Shown: positions 33,311-44,148 of the stretch, in pieces
Position numbering within the stretch: the stretch's first letter is position 1
Layout of the letters: each line of letters starts with the position of its first letter
Made by a program: the position numbers and the translations under genes
Assembly: GCA_963971575.1 (NCBI GenBank)
Contig: OZ020611.1
Coordinates: 244,428,654 to 244,492,653 of the forward strand
Reading direction: 5' to 3'
DNA length: 64,000 nucleotides
From: Liopterus haemorrhoidalis
Lineage: Eukaryota; Arthropoda; Insecta; Coleoptera; Dytiscidae
The notes under the pieces: model-generated
Told to the model about the DNA's origin: nothing
Seen by the model: only the letters and a program-made list of their open reading frames with translations
Databases searched by the model: none

Positions 33311-33363
33311 GACAAAATGACGGTATAAGGGTTTTTTGGTCATACCTACAAAACCCTAAAAAT
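32388..33363 (+). repeat. tRNA-module repeat, copy 2
   Basis: Same left end (ATTGATGTGAAGTGTGAATA, AGGGTTTCGCAGGTATATAA) and same right half as copy 1, including (CAGA)n at 33250-33311 and ACCTACAAAACCCTAAAAA. About 250 bp of the left part present in copies 1 and 3 is deleted. The tRNA-like module (32678-32762) is different in sequence. Confidence 0.85.
32678..32762 (-). other. tRNA-like Pol III module in copy 2
   Basis: Minus strand: A-box-like TATTGGTTAGAGCAC and B-box-like GAGTTCGAGTACT, followed by T-runs. Unrelated in detail to the modules in copies 1 and 3. Confidence 0.6.
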
Positions 33364-33371
33364 GAACTTTC

Positions 33372-33870
33372 CCTCTCAGTTACGTATCACAAAATTAAAC
33401 ATATAATACAGTAAAAATAAAAATAATTTTAATATTCAGAATTTTATTATTATTATTATTATTAATCAGGTACATTAAACATATAAACAAAAGATTGGAT
33501 AAAAATTATTCCTATATGCTATAAAGAAATTTATACAAGTTTTTTCATTTTTTTATAAGTTTTTGCACGATCTTTTTCTGTTTCGCACTTACTCTTTTTA
33601 TTTTCCTTTGCTTCTCTTTGTTTTAAAATTAAATATTTAATCCTTATAAATAATCTTTGTTGTATCACATCACTGAGATAACCGTTTACGTTAGACAGTT
33701 AAATAAATACTATTCTCTATCTGATTTTGTTAATACTTCCAATGAAACTTCACTGGATGTCGTTAAAATTAGTTGAACAATACAATAAATCCTAAAATAT
33801 TATTAAAAGCCTTCGAAAATACTCAAAAGTGAAGAAAAAATGAACTTTTACAATACTAACAACACGTTTA
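33372..33870. other. AT-rich interior of the 31475-33971 element
   Basis: A (TTA)n tract at 33443-33464 and AT-rich sequence, no gene. Confidence 0.4.
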
Positions 33871-34380
33871 TTGCAGTACGAGGACTGGCACTGACGTCAT
33901 ACCTTACCCTCGCCGCACACCTACCCGCGCACTCTATAAGCTGCACTATGAGACAACCTCTAGAATCTATTACCTTTGACCTATTGTGACATAATATTTG
34001 AGAGTTTTTAAATAGTTGGCAATATGTTTTGATAGTGGCGACATCTTACACTTCTACATGAACTATATAAATCCAGCAGTTCTAGGCCGGTAATGTGTTT
34101 AACTTACTTACACACTGTGCCTGCAAAAAAAGGGGGAAATGTTTTTAATTTTACAAATCATTGCAATTTCATCATACATATAATTACAGAAATTATTAGG
34201 TGTGTTCGATTTGCACATTTGCAGTTACTGTTTACTGCCGCGTTAAAAAAATCTGTTCGTTTTGTTTCGCAGTAACTGCAAAACTGTTCGATTTGTCGTA
34301 ATTTACTGCCAGTTTATGACGCTACTGCGAAAAAGTGACAGCTGCTTCTCTTGCGGATTATTTGTTACGGCTGTGTTTGT

Positions 34381-34683
34381 TTACCTTTTTGAGTTGGTAG
34401 CATAGATAAAGAATAAATGATTGGTACTTTGTTTTTGACTTTTTGACAGGAATATGGCTAGCATATTTGTTTTGATATTTATACTATATTCTTTGATGGC
34501 TAATGTCTTACAAATTCTTTTTTTGAATATCCTGGGACAATAGTTTCTACAAAATTTTTCAGTTTTTCTATCCTGGGGCATTTTGTAAACCTCGCAAATA
34601 CAGTTCATAACCTCATCATCCGAACTCGAAAAATCTAAATCTGAATCAGATGATTCTGGATCTGATAATATTTCAAGATCCAA
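34381..34683 (-). CDS. Acidic N-terminal fragment of a probable transposon protein
   Basis: 100 residues starting MDLEILSDPESSDSDLDF, an acidic serine-rich opening seen at the start of some Harbinger-type proteins. Then CICEVYKMPQDRKTEKFC and basic text. No catalytic motif. The ORF lies inside the TIR element and stops well before its end; it is probably a truncated remnant. I do not recognise a specific family. Confidence 0.35.
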   Translation of the reverse strand: MDLEILSDPESSDSDLDFSSSDDEVMNCICEVYKMPQDRKTEKFCRNYCPRIFKKRICKTLAIKEYSINIKTNMLAIFLSKSQKQSTNHLFFIYATNSKR

Positions 34684-34717
34684 TAAATATATCTAATATT
34701 TTTCACCCTGTCGACAC

Positions 34718-35037
34718 TAGGCTGACCAGATTTTTTTCACAGAAAAAGAGTATACTAAAAAAAAAGGTTACACTCCAAAAATTCAAATTATGAGCAAAAA
34801 ACAGAGGTCCTCATTCAAAAATACTAGTGACGAGCAAAAAAAAGGTCTTCACTCCCAAAATAGAAGTGATGAGCAGAAAAAAAAGGTCCTAACTTCTAAA
34901 CTAGAAGTAATAAAAACAAGTGACCATCAAAAAAGAGTATATTCAAGTTTTTTTTTTTTTATAAAAAGTAAGAGTATAGAAAATATTACTCAAAAAAGAG
35001 TATAATACTCTTAAAAAGAGTATGTCTGGTCACCCTA
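34718..35037. mobile_element. hAT-like MITE with 8-bp target duplication
   Basis: Ends TAGGCTGACCAGA (34718) and TCTGGTCACCCTA (to 35037). Flanks GTCGACAC (34710-34717) and TTCGACAC (35038-35045) match in 7 of 8. The interior is A-rich with repeated GAGCAAAAAAAAGGTC-type units. Confidence 0.85.
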
Positions 35038-35368
35038 TTCGACACACAAGATAATCTTCGAACCAAATCGTAAAAAGATTCTTAACCTGGAAAGTTATCT
35101 GACATGTAACATTTACGTCAGACGTACTTCTTATTCTTTACGTATAAACAAATCGAACAGAAAATTAAACTCGCTGTATGTTACCAGTTTTTAGTAGTAA
35201 ACTGCAAGCTGCAGCCTTTTACTGCTAGCGTTTAGCAGTATAACGCGAAGGTGCAAATCGAACATACCTATTGTATATATGTTAACAACAATAAATTCAA
35301 TAAATACATATGATCGCATGATTTGTAAAAAAAAAAATTAATAAAAAAGAAATATATATATATATATA

Positions 35369-38262
35369 TCTATATATATAAAAGGCAGTGTCCTGACTGA
35401 CTGACTGACTGACTGACTGACTCACTCATCACCGCCCAGCCCGAACCCCTGGGCCTAGAAACTGGAAATTCGGAGAGTATATTCCCTTCATGACGTAAGC
35501 ACCCACTAAGAAGGGATGTTTCGAAATTCCACTCCTAGGGGATGAAAAGGGGTGAAATGTGATTTCACGAATTCCGTAATATCTCTTAGGGCCGATGGGA
35601 TATCGACTTGCTTTTTGCTTACAAAGATTACTCATACAAATACCGAATCATCAATTTCAGGATTTTGTCCTAATCAACCCCTAAAGGGGTGGATCTACAA
35701 TCGGGGTGAGTTATACATTCCGTCGTATTTCCTGTGTTCGTTTAGTTGCAACATTACTTTTTAGCACATAGGAGTCTTTTTAAAATATCTCGAAAAGGTT
35801 TTGGTAGTTTTTTAAAATTTCACCCCTATAGGGTGAAAAGGGGTGAATTATGATTTCAAGTATTCCTTAATATCTCTTAGAACCAATAAGATATCGACTT
35901 GCTTTTTGATTACAAAGATTACCCATACATATACCGAAAAACATATTTCAGGTTTTTGTCCTAATCAACCCCTAAAGGGGTGGATCTACAATCGGGGTGA
36001 ATTATACATCCCGTCGTATTTCCTGTGTTCATTAGTTGCAGCATTACTTTCTGGCACATAGGTGTCTTTTTAAAATATCTCGAAATGGGTTTGACAGTTT
36101 TTTAAAATTTCACCCCTAAGGGTTGAAAAGGGGTGAATTGTGATTTCAAGGATTCCTTAATATCTCTTAGGACCAATAAGATATGGACTTACTGTGAATT
36201 TGTCCTAATCAACCCCTAAAGGGATGGATCTACAATCGGGGTGAGTTATACATTCCGTCTTATTTCCTGTGTTCGTTTAGTTGCAACATTACTTTTTAGT
36301 ACATAGGTGTCTTTTTAAAATATCTCGAAATGGTTTTGATAGTTTTTTAAAATTTCACCCCTAAAGGGTGAAAAGGGGTGAAATGTGATTTCAAGGATTG
36401 TTTAATAATTTTTAACACGAATAAGATATCGACTTGTTTTTGCTTACAAAAACTACCCTTGCAAATTCGGAAAAACCAATTTTTTGATTTTGTCCTAATC
36501 AACCCCTTAAGGGGTGGATGTACAATCGGGGTGAATTATGCATCCCGCCGTATTTCCTGTGTTCGTTTAGTTGCAACATTACATTTTGGCACATAGGTAC
36601 CTTTTTAAAATATCTCGAAATAGTTTTGACATTTTTTTAAAATTACCCCCTAAAGGGTGAAAAGGGATGAATTGTGATTTCAAGGATTCCTTAATATCTC
36701 TTAGGACCAATAAGATATCGACTTGCTTTTTGCTTACGAAGATTACCCATACAAATACTGAAAAACTTATTTCAGGATTTGGTCCTAATCAACCCCTAAA
36801 GGGATGGATCTACAATCAAGGTGAATTATACATGCCGTCGTATTTCCTCTGTTCGTTTAGTTGCAACATTAATTTTTGGCACATAGATGTCTTTTTAAAA
36901 TATCTCGAAATAGTATTGACAGTTTTTTTTAAATTTCACCCCTAAAGAGTGAAAAGGGGTGAATTGTGATTTCAAGGATTGTTTCATATTTTTGAACACC
37001 AATAAGATATCGACTTGCTTTTTGCTTACACTTTTTGCTTAGGATGTCCTCGTGATTTCAAGGATTGTTTAATATTTTTGAACACCAATAAGATATTGAC
37101 TTGGTTTTTGCTTACAAAATCTACCCATGCAAGTACCGAAAAACCAATTTTTGGATTTTGTCCTAATCAACCCCTTAAGGGGTGGATCAACAATCGGGAT
37201 GAATTATACATCCCGTCGTATTTCCTGTGTTCGTTTAGTTGCAACATTACTTTTTGGCACAAAGGTATCTTTTTAAAATATCTCGAAATAGTTTTGACAT
37301 TTTTTTAAAATTACCCCCTAAAGGGTGAAAAGGGCTGAATTGTGATTTCAAGGATTCCTTAATATCTAGGTGTTTTTTTTTTTAATATCTCGAAATGATT
37401 TTGACATTTTTTTAATTTCACCCCTTAAGGGTGAAAAGGGGTGAAATGTGATTTCAGTAATTCCTTAATTCTTTTAGGACCAATAAGATATCGACCTGGT
37501 GTTTGCTTACAAAAATTATCCATACAAATGCCGAAAAACTTATTTCAGGATTTCGTCCTAATCAACCCCTAAAGGGGTGATTCTACAAACGGGGTAGATT
37601 ATACATCGCGTCGTATTTCCTGTGTTTGTTGAGTTATAACGTTTCTTTTTGGCACATAGGTGTCTTTTTAAAATGTCTCGAAATGGTTTTTTACCTTTAA
37701 CAAATATCACCCCTAAAGGGTGAAAAGAGGGAATTGTGATTTCAAGGACGCCCTAATATCTTCTAGGATCAATAAGATATAGACTTGGTTTTTGCTTATA
37801 AAGATTACCCATACAAATGCCGAGAAATGAATTTCAGGATTTTATCTTAATCAACCCCTAAAGGGGTGAATCTACATTCGGGATGAATTATAGAACCCTT
37901 TGTATTTCCAGCGGTTGTTGAATTATAACATTCCATTTTGGCATATATGAGTTTTGACAGTTTTCTTTCACTCCTAAAGGGTAAATTAGTATTTTTTTGT
38001 TAGAAATAAAAAATTCGGAGAGTACATTTTTCAGTATGACGTAAGAACCCACTAAGAAAGGATTTTTTCAAGTTCGACCCCTATCAGGTGAAAAGGAGTA
38101 AAATGTTTTTTCCCGGATTCCTCAATATCTCTTAGGACAGATGAGATATCGACTAGATTTTTTGTTACAAAGGTTACCCATACACAAGTTTAAAAACAAA
38201 CTGCGGATTTTATGCCAATGAGACCATCAATATACCGTAGCGAAGCACGGGTTTTCAGCTAG
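35369..38262 (+). mobile_element. Non-autonomous Helitron 2 carrying a satellite array
   Basis: Starts A^TCTATATATATAAAAGGC at 35369, followed by GACT repeats and CACTCATCACCGCCCAGCC, and ends with hairpin CCGTAGCGAAGCACGG (38235-38250) then GTTTTCAG and CTAG^T (38259-38262). It is the same family as 13981-17207 in opposite orientation, with about 8 copies of the 290-bp monomer (marker CCTAATCAA at 35671, 35960, 36498, 36787, 37161, 37557, 37848). No Rep/helicase. The host flank on both sides is an (AT)n tract. Confidence 0.92.
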
Positions 38263-38398
38263 TATATATATATATATATATATATATTGTAATTTTTGTA
38301 TATTTGAAAGAAAAACAACAAAATAACACTATATTATAAACAAAATAAACAACACCTTATGGCTTTATAAATATTACAAAATAGATATAAACATAAAA
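38263..38398. other. AT-rich spacer
   Basis: (TA)n at the Helitron 3' edge; nothing else. Confidence 0.6.
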
Positions 38399-38664
38399 CT
38401 ATTGAGAAGTGACATTACCGTTGGCGGCGCTGTAATTCATGGAAAAATGGCTGAATTGTCTAGTATTCAGCTGTCAATATGCTAACAGGGAACAGGTTAA
38501 TTTAAGCACAGTACATTTTTATTTTATGAAAATGTATCTATCGACGTTCTAACAAAAAATCAACACCAGAACATATGTAATAATTTCAAACAGTACTACA
38601 GTCGCGTAGTACAATTTTTGACCACCAGACTGCGTATCTGAGCGTGTCAGTTCTCAATAGGGAA
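38399..38664. mobile_element. P-like MITE, copy 1
   Basis: Ends CTATTGAGAAGTGACA and TGTCAGTTCTCAATAG. Inner sequence has GTTGGCGGCGCTGT, CATTTTTATTTTATGAAAAT and GACCACCAGACTGCG. The same unit is at 39102-39362. Confidence 0.8.
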
Positions 38665-38689
38665 CCCCTTTTAAGATTGCAGCGCCAAT

Positions 38690-38895
38690 GTGGCAAAATC
38701 GGACTAACTAAATAGAAAATAAGAACTTTTTGACATAATGAGCACACTACATTTTTATTTTATGAAAATGTATCTATCGACATTCTAACAAAAAATCAAC
38801 ACTAGAAAATATGTAATAATTGCAAACAGTACTAAAGGCGCCTAGTACAATATTTGACCACCAGACTGCGTACCCGGGCGTGTCAGTTCTCAATA
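38690..38895. repeat. P-like MITE, copy 2 (left end lost)
   Basis: Shares the right two thirds with copies 1 and 3, from CTACATTTTTATTTTATGAA to CGTGTCAGTTCTCAATA. The left TIR is replaced by other sequence. Confidence 0.8.
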
Positions 38896-39101
38896 CGTTG
38901 TAATCTGACATTTAGAAAGAATTTATTAATATTTTTTTCTTGATTTATGTTTTCTTAATAAATATGACATATATGCCAAACAAATATAAAATCTAAAATC
39001 CAAACAAATGTAACATATGTGTCAGAACAATAACAAACTTGCCTATTGGGTTAGTTCAACATAATTCCGCCAGATAGAGTCTCTCTTAGGAACATTTCCC
39101 T

Positions 39102-39362
39102 ATTGAGAAGTGACATTACCGTTGGCGGCGCTGTACTCCATGGCAATATGGCGGTCGTGTCTAGTATTCAGCTGTCAATATGCTAATAGCGAACAGGTTA
39201 ATTTAAGCACAGTACATTTTTATTTTATGAAAATGTATCTATCGACATTCTAACTAAAAATAAACACTAGAAAATATGTAACAATTTCAAACAGTACTAC
39301 AGTCGCGTAGTACAATATTTGACCACCAGACTGCATATCCGAGCGTGTCAGTTCTCAATAGT
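39102..39362. mobile_element. P-like MITE, copy 3
   Basis: CTATTGAGAAGTGACATTAC ... GTGTCAGTTCTCAATAG, about 261 bp, near-identical to copy 1. No clear target duplication at either copy. Confidence 0.8.
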
Positions 39363-39532
39363 CTATCCCAAATGTTTAAGCGGAACTAACGAGATTATTA
39401 TTTTCATAATTCCAAATATGAAGCCGAACAAATAAAAAAACAGATGTATCCTCCAATTTTATTAATGACAATAGTGATTGAGGTGTACATTATACTAATT
39501 CAACTGAAATAAAATATACATATTTACAGTAC

Positions 39533-40443
39533 ATTTTTTTTTTTTTTTTTTTTAAGAGGAGAAATCTTCGCAAAGACACTTGCACGCCCGTGCGTGCAGG
39601 TAGTGCAGGATTTCTACCTGCTAAAACTCCCCTTCTTCGCCACGCTTGAGGCATCCGGAACCATCCGTTAGGATATCAGCTTCAGTTGCCCCCTGGCAGA
39701 CTATTAAGGCTCCCCTCTATTCGACTTCTGCTGTCTGCTCCTTTCTTCGGTCTCTTTCCTTTCCCTGATGGCTTTAATCATCTTGTGGATGGCTTCCCAC
39801 TTCCTCCTGGATTGCATCATTTCTGCAACCAGGGCGTCAGGTGTTAATACCGCTGGGCATAGGGCCCCCACCTCCACCCTCGCCGCGTCCCAACGCATGC
39901 ACTGAAAGATGGTGTGCTCCACAGAGTCCACCATTCCGCAGTACACGCACGTATCCTCCAGGTCCTGTCAACGCTTGGGTCAATAAGTAGTCTAGCTTAC
40001 GGTGAGGGCATTCAAGCCAGGCAGGGCATTCCTTACGTCTGGTATCAGACGTTTCGTCCACTGGCCTTTGGTGGTGTTCCTATTCCATTGGTCCTGCCAT
40101 TGAGCGATGCTCTGCTCCCTGGCATTCCGTCTGGTGGTCTCGCCGCGACTGGCACTCTCGGTCACCGTCCTCCTTTCCTCGACCAGGAAAATCGGAACGG
40201 TTCCCGTGATCACCTGCAGGGCAACGCTCGACACGGTGCGGTAGGCCGACGCGCACCTGAGCAGTGCCTTCCGCTGTGCACCTATAAGGATATCCCTATA
40301 TTTTGCATATTTGCCCACCTCGTGCCAAATAGAGGCTCCGTATAGGAGTATCGAGTGCACCACTCCGCAAAGCACCGCCCTTTTTCCACTCGAGGGGCCT
40401 CCAACGTTCGGCCTTCATCAGTCTGCCGAGCATGCATGTCCTC
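39533..40443 (-). pseudogene. 5'-truncated R1/I-type LINE, ORF2 3' end
   Basis: Minus strand: RT C-terminal text VVHSILLYGASIWHE, QRKALLRCASAYRTVS, then a WTKRLIPD region, HRKLDYLLTQALTG, and a C-terminal zinc motif CVYCGMVDSVEHTIFQC. A frameshift/deletion lies between TQALTG and CVYC. A poly(A) end (T-run, 39535-39555 on +) is followed outside by ACATATTTACAGTAC (39518-39532); the other side has ACATATTTACACTAC (40444-40458), a 15-bp target duplication with one mismatch. So this is a true retrotransposed, dead-on-arrival copy. Confidence 0.9.
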
Positions 40444-40641
40444 ACATATTTACACTACCTATTGTATTTACAGTGTTCAGACTGTTTTTAAAGAATAATT
40501 TTATAGAAGTTCTTACCGTAATATATGTAGATAATTTAAAAATTTTATATATTTTTTTGATATTATACTCACTGATGATGGCGTTTATGTTTACAGTTTA
40601 TGATTAGTTTTTACATGTATAAGCATTTTATTTGCTGAGTG

Positions 40642-41083
40642 TATTATCATCTGACACTACCGATAGAGGCGCCACTGCATTGTACATCATGGCTGACGCA
40701 GATAGGATATTTTTGACAGGTTCAATGGTATCTTCATGTGATATTTATTGAAATTAATTTATTATTCAATATGAGGGTTGCGTTAAATGAAATTTTCGGT
40801 TTCCTCAGTGCCCAAGTAAACTCTAGGGTTATAATTGAAGGTAATAAGTTTTTTTTGCCACGTTTCGGAACACGATGAAAACTTAGGTCTCTATCACGAC
40901 CTACTTTTGCATTGCAAAGATAAACACAACAATTCACGTTGCATTTAATTTTTTCTTGCAATTTTAAAGATATTTTTTAAAAACTCACTATGAAAACAAC
41001 AGTAAACAAACTCGACTATCCTCCACCAGTCAGTTTCTCAAAATCTCACTAGAGGCGCTTCAGTTATTGTCAGTTGACAATAA
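40642..41083. mobile_element. P-like element remnant with a THAP-domain fragment
   Basis: The ends resemble each other inverted: TATTATCATCTGACA on the left; TTATTGTCAACTGACA for the right, read inward. Both carry AGAGGCGC about 20-35 bp in. It encodes a THAP-like zinc-finger fragment on the minus strand. THAP plus TIR is the P-element superfamily plan. Confidence 0.65.
40734..40961 (-). pseudogene. THAP zinc-finger fragment of a P-like transposase
   Basis: 75 residues. CCVYLCNAKVGRDRDLSFHRVPK matches the start of a THAP finger (C-x3-C, then SFHRVP). The second metal pair (C..H) and the rest of the transposase are missing: after about residue 40 the text is not THAP-like. THAP domains bind transposon ends in P elements. 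This one is broken and lies in a 0.44-kb non-autonomous element. Confidence 0.7.
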
Positions 41084-41091
41084 GGTCTGTT

Positions 41092-41221
41092 CGTAGAATT
41101 ATTTACAACGGTTTATTATCGTCAGACGCAATCGCCCAGTAAGTTAACACACTCCTAACTCCTACAAACTCTGCGCATTTTGCTGACGATTATAAACCGT
41201 TCGAAATGACTTTACGAACTA
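41092..41221. repeat. Small hairpin MITE
   Basis: Arms GTTCGTAGAATTATTTACAA / CGGTTTATTATCGTCAG and the inverse CTGACGATTATAAACCG / TTCGAAATGACTTTACGAAC fold with about 45 nt between. A 130-bp foldback element; class unknown. Confidence 0.7.
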
Positions 41222-41713
41222 CTAATTAGTTCGAATTACTAACGTTATGCGCGATTCCTGGCTTACTAGCACACAAACGCTGTGCCAGTTTTGCCTTGAG
41301 ATAGTTATGGATTGAGACGTCTTCCTATTTTACTTTGTCTATGAGCTAGAGTGAAAATGTTTCTGATACCCGCCACTGCAGTTGATCCCTGGATTGGTCC
41401 GCACAGAGCAGATATTGTCTGGGCCATGCGTCCCTAGCCCCGCGACACCCGCTGATACACCTACATCTGGAACTACACACAAATTAAGGCAAATCTATTT
41501 ATTAATTATTTTTAAAATAATTAAAATACACAACAGCGTTCAGATATATTAGCTGGTTTAACAGTTAGATGAGTGTAAATTAATAAGAAAGATGTCGGTA
41601 ACAAAGAAAGTTCAGTTCTAAACTGTCAAAATTTAAGATGTCTGTCAAGTTTATGGTTAAGGAAGGCTTTCAAATGTGCAGTGAATATCCAAACGTTTAG
41701 GCGGAAATATGAG
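41222..41713. other. No gene seen
   Basis: Mixed composition; a GC-richer patch at 41360-41460. A lone mariner-like MITE end (CCAAACGTTTAGGCGGAA) lies at 41687-41704. Confidence 0.4.
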
Positions 41714-41784
41714 TCTATTTCAAAGTAGAAAAATGTGTGTAAGAAGATAGGAGCTGTTTGTTCTTGCTTCAGATTGGTTTAGAT

Positions 41785-42143
41785 CAGGGGTTGGGGAACA
41801 TTTTTACCCATTACCCAAAGATATATTTCTTTACACCGACGTTACCCCATTGCCTTGTAAAAAAAAATTTAAATGATAAGCAAAAAAAGGTCCTCACCTC
41901 TCAAAATCCAAATAACGAGCAAAAAAAAAAAATCTAAATGATGAACAAAAACAAAAAAAAGGTCCTCACCTTCGCAATGGCGCCCCTTAGTCAAGCCCCT
42001 CAGCGCCCTTTTCCTTACCTAACTACAACTTAACACCTACTAACATGTTTATAAAATAGCAAATTGGAAACATTTCCTTATTACCCCCAAAAATTTCATT
42101 TTTACCCCATTTGGGGTAATTTACTTCGGTTCCGCGACCGCTG
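41785..42143. mobile_element. hAT-like MITE in the left arm
   Basis: Ends CAGGGGTTGGGGAAC and (inverted) CAGCGGTCGCGGAACC. Flanks GTTTAGAT (41777-41784) and GTTTGGAT (42144-42151) differ by one base. The right arm at about 43868 keeps the uninterrupted ATCTAAACCC target. The interior repeats ACGAGCAAAAAAAA and GGTCCTCACC, like the MITE at 34718-35037. Confidence 0.88.
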
Positions 42144-43379
42144 GTTTGGATCGTCATCCCTATTACACTGTAAAAATATTGTTTTTAGTCCAAGTTGACA
42201 GATGTTCAGTGTCGTACATTGGAAATATATATTATTTATATTATTTAATTTTTCTCATATATTTTGTTATTATTTACATATTTAGACTTTTATTTATATT
42301 CTTGGCGTAGATTTTATGGAGAAAATTCTCCATGTAATTTGTTTTTACGTATTATAGTTATATATTGTTTAGGTTATCTGACATATAAATATTTTTTGAC
42401 ACTTGACAATTAACAGATCAAGAAAGAGGACTAATGTGAGGCCAAAAGACAGCTCAGCTGATAGTGCCCAAAGAAGAAGTTATTGATATAATTTTTAGAC
42501 CTTCATATATACATATATTTTTAATTTTTATTAACAATAATTATTTAAATAACAAACTTTAGCTCTGAAGATATATTGTTTGTTTTATTGCTTTGTTTAA
42601 ACTCTTTTAGCCAAATCTCTCTTTTTATATATAGTATATAATTTTTAAAATTAATATTTTTTTAACGTTTTCAAATTTCCCATTAAACTGATTTTATGTC
42701 GTATAAATAACGTAAGTGTATTATCTGCCTTGTTTATTACAATATCTTATACCCTTTTTATATTAAAAAAAAAAAATCACTTGCTAACCCAGTTGCTACG
42801 CCCATGCCCTAGTTGTAACTTATTTTAAATTTCCCGCTATACTGTATTTGTCCAGTGTAAATCGTACTCGGTTCGCAGCGCTATCTTCTTTTTTCTACTT
42901 TGAAATAGACCATAGTATGTTCTTACAAAAGTGAACTGCTTATGTATGCTTAAATATTAATTTAAAAATTAAAAATGTACTATATATAAAAAGAGAGATT
43001 TGGCTAAAAGAGTTTAAATAAAGCAATAAAACAAACAATATATCTTCAGAGTTAAAGTTTCTTATTTAAATAATTATTGTAAATAAAAATTAAAAATATA
43101 TGTATATATGAAGATCTAAACATTATATCAATAACTTCTTCTTTGGGCACAATCAGCTGGGCTGTCTTTTGGCCTCACATTAGTCCTCTCTCTTGATCTG
43201 TTAATTGTCAAGTGTCAAAAAATATTTATATGTCAGATAACCAAAAAAATATATAACTGCGTAAAAAAAAATTACATGGAGAATTTTCTCCATACAATCT
43301 ACGCCATGAATATAAATAAAAGTCTAAATATGTAAATAATAACAAAATATATGAAAAAAAATATATATATATATATATA

Positions 43380-43786
43380 CAGTCTGTTTCAAACGCTTAG
43401 GCGGAACTAGATTTTGCAATTTAGTTACTTTCATCGCTTAAATCGTGCTTTTCGGCCGTTTTGTTTAAGCTTTGTAAATCATACTTACAATAAACATTTT
43501 TTGGTAAAGGTTAATATCATTTTAAAATGTCATTTTCTTTATATTTTGATTTTTTGTGTAATTCTTAATATAAATTTCCCATTTATTTATTTTTTTGTCA
43601 TTAAAATATATAAAAAAATAATTTAATTCTGACATAGGTCATTCGTTTCCATGGTTTCATTGTTGGAATTTTAAATTTTGACATTCCAACTTGAAAAATG
43701 AAATAACCCAAGAAAGGTCCCTTGTCGTGACAACCTAAAAGAACGAAATTCCCATTTAGTTCCGCCTAAGCGTTTGAAACAGACTG
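43380..43786. mobile_element. Mariner-like MITE in the right arm
   Basis: Perfect-looking TIRs CAGTCTGTTTCAAACGCTTA / GGCGGAACTA with TA on both sides (43378-43379, 43787-43788), the Tc1/mariner target. 407 bp, no transposase. Related ends occur at 32048, 41687, 46016 and 46905. Confidence 0.9.
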
Positions 43787-44035
43787 TATTTCCAATGTAC
43801 GACACTGAACATCTGTCAACTTGGACTAAAAACAATATTTTAACAGTGTAATAGGGATGACGATCTAAACCCATCCGAAGCAAGGACAAACAGCTCCTAT
43901 CTTCTTCCACACATTTTTCTACTTTGAAATAGACCATAGATTAAATTGTTTGTCATTATAAACTGTACTTTTCATTGCATTTCAATTTTTTGTCGTTCTT
44001 AATAAAAATTTGCCATTTATTTATTTTATTTGTCT

Positions 44036-44086
44036 TTTTAGGGTTTTGTAGGTATGACCAAAAAACCCTTATACCGTCATTTTGTC

Positions 44087-44148
<62 letters not shown>

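Larger units (their letters stand above)
31475..33971. mobile_element. 2.5-kb TIR element that interrupts the gag relic
   Basis: Inverted ends: AATAGATTCTAGAGGTTGTC starting at 31475, and its complement ending at 33971; the match runs 25 bp and resumes at TCAGTGCCAGTCCT (31538 area and 33880 area). It has no transposase ORF. Its interior contains a mariner-like MITE (32048-32230) and copy 2 of the tRNA-module repeat. No clear target duplication. Confidence 0.75.
34198..35269. mobile_element. TIR element with transposon-protein N-terminus, Harbinger-like
   Basis: Ends AGGTGTGTTCGATTTGCAC (from 34198) and the inverse GTGCAAATCGAACATACCT (to 35269), with ATT on both sides (34195-34197, 35270-35272). 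The ends extend into TGCAGTTACTG / AGTAAACTGC-type strings. Holds a minus-strand ORF (34381-34683) with an acidic serine-rich N-terminus and a nested hAT MITE. Class assignment to Harbinger is tentative. Confidence 0.7.
41714..43940. repeat. Giant inverted repeat (foldback) with an insert in each arm
   Basis: The left arm (about 41714-42645) is repeated inverted in the right arm (about 42972-43940). Examples: ATGGAGAAAATTCTCCATGT vs ACATGGAGAATTTTCTCCAT; GGCCAAAAGACAG vs CTGTCTTTTGGCC; TTTAGCCAAATCTCTC vs GAGAGATTTGGCTAAA; TTTCAAAGTAGAAAAATGTG vs CACATTTTTCTACTTTGAAA. The centre (42646-42971) holds a third TCTACTTTGAAATAGACCAT (42893-42912). The left arm is split by a hAT MITE and the right arm by a mariner-like MITE, and each arm gives the empty site of the other. 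Confidence 0.92.

Noticed and set aside
35552..37308. Series of similar ORFs (NKISTCFLLTKITH, FCPNQPLKGWIYNRGELY) also seen at 15938-16447
   Set aside because: They come from the 290-bp Helitron satellite read in one frame; the frame breaks between units and there is no start context.
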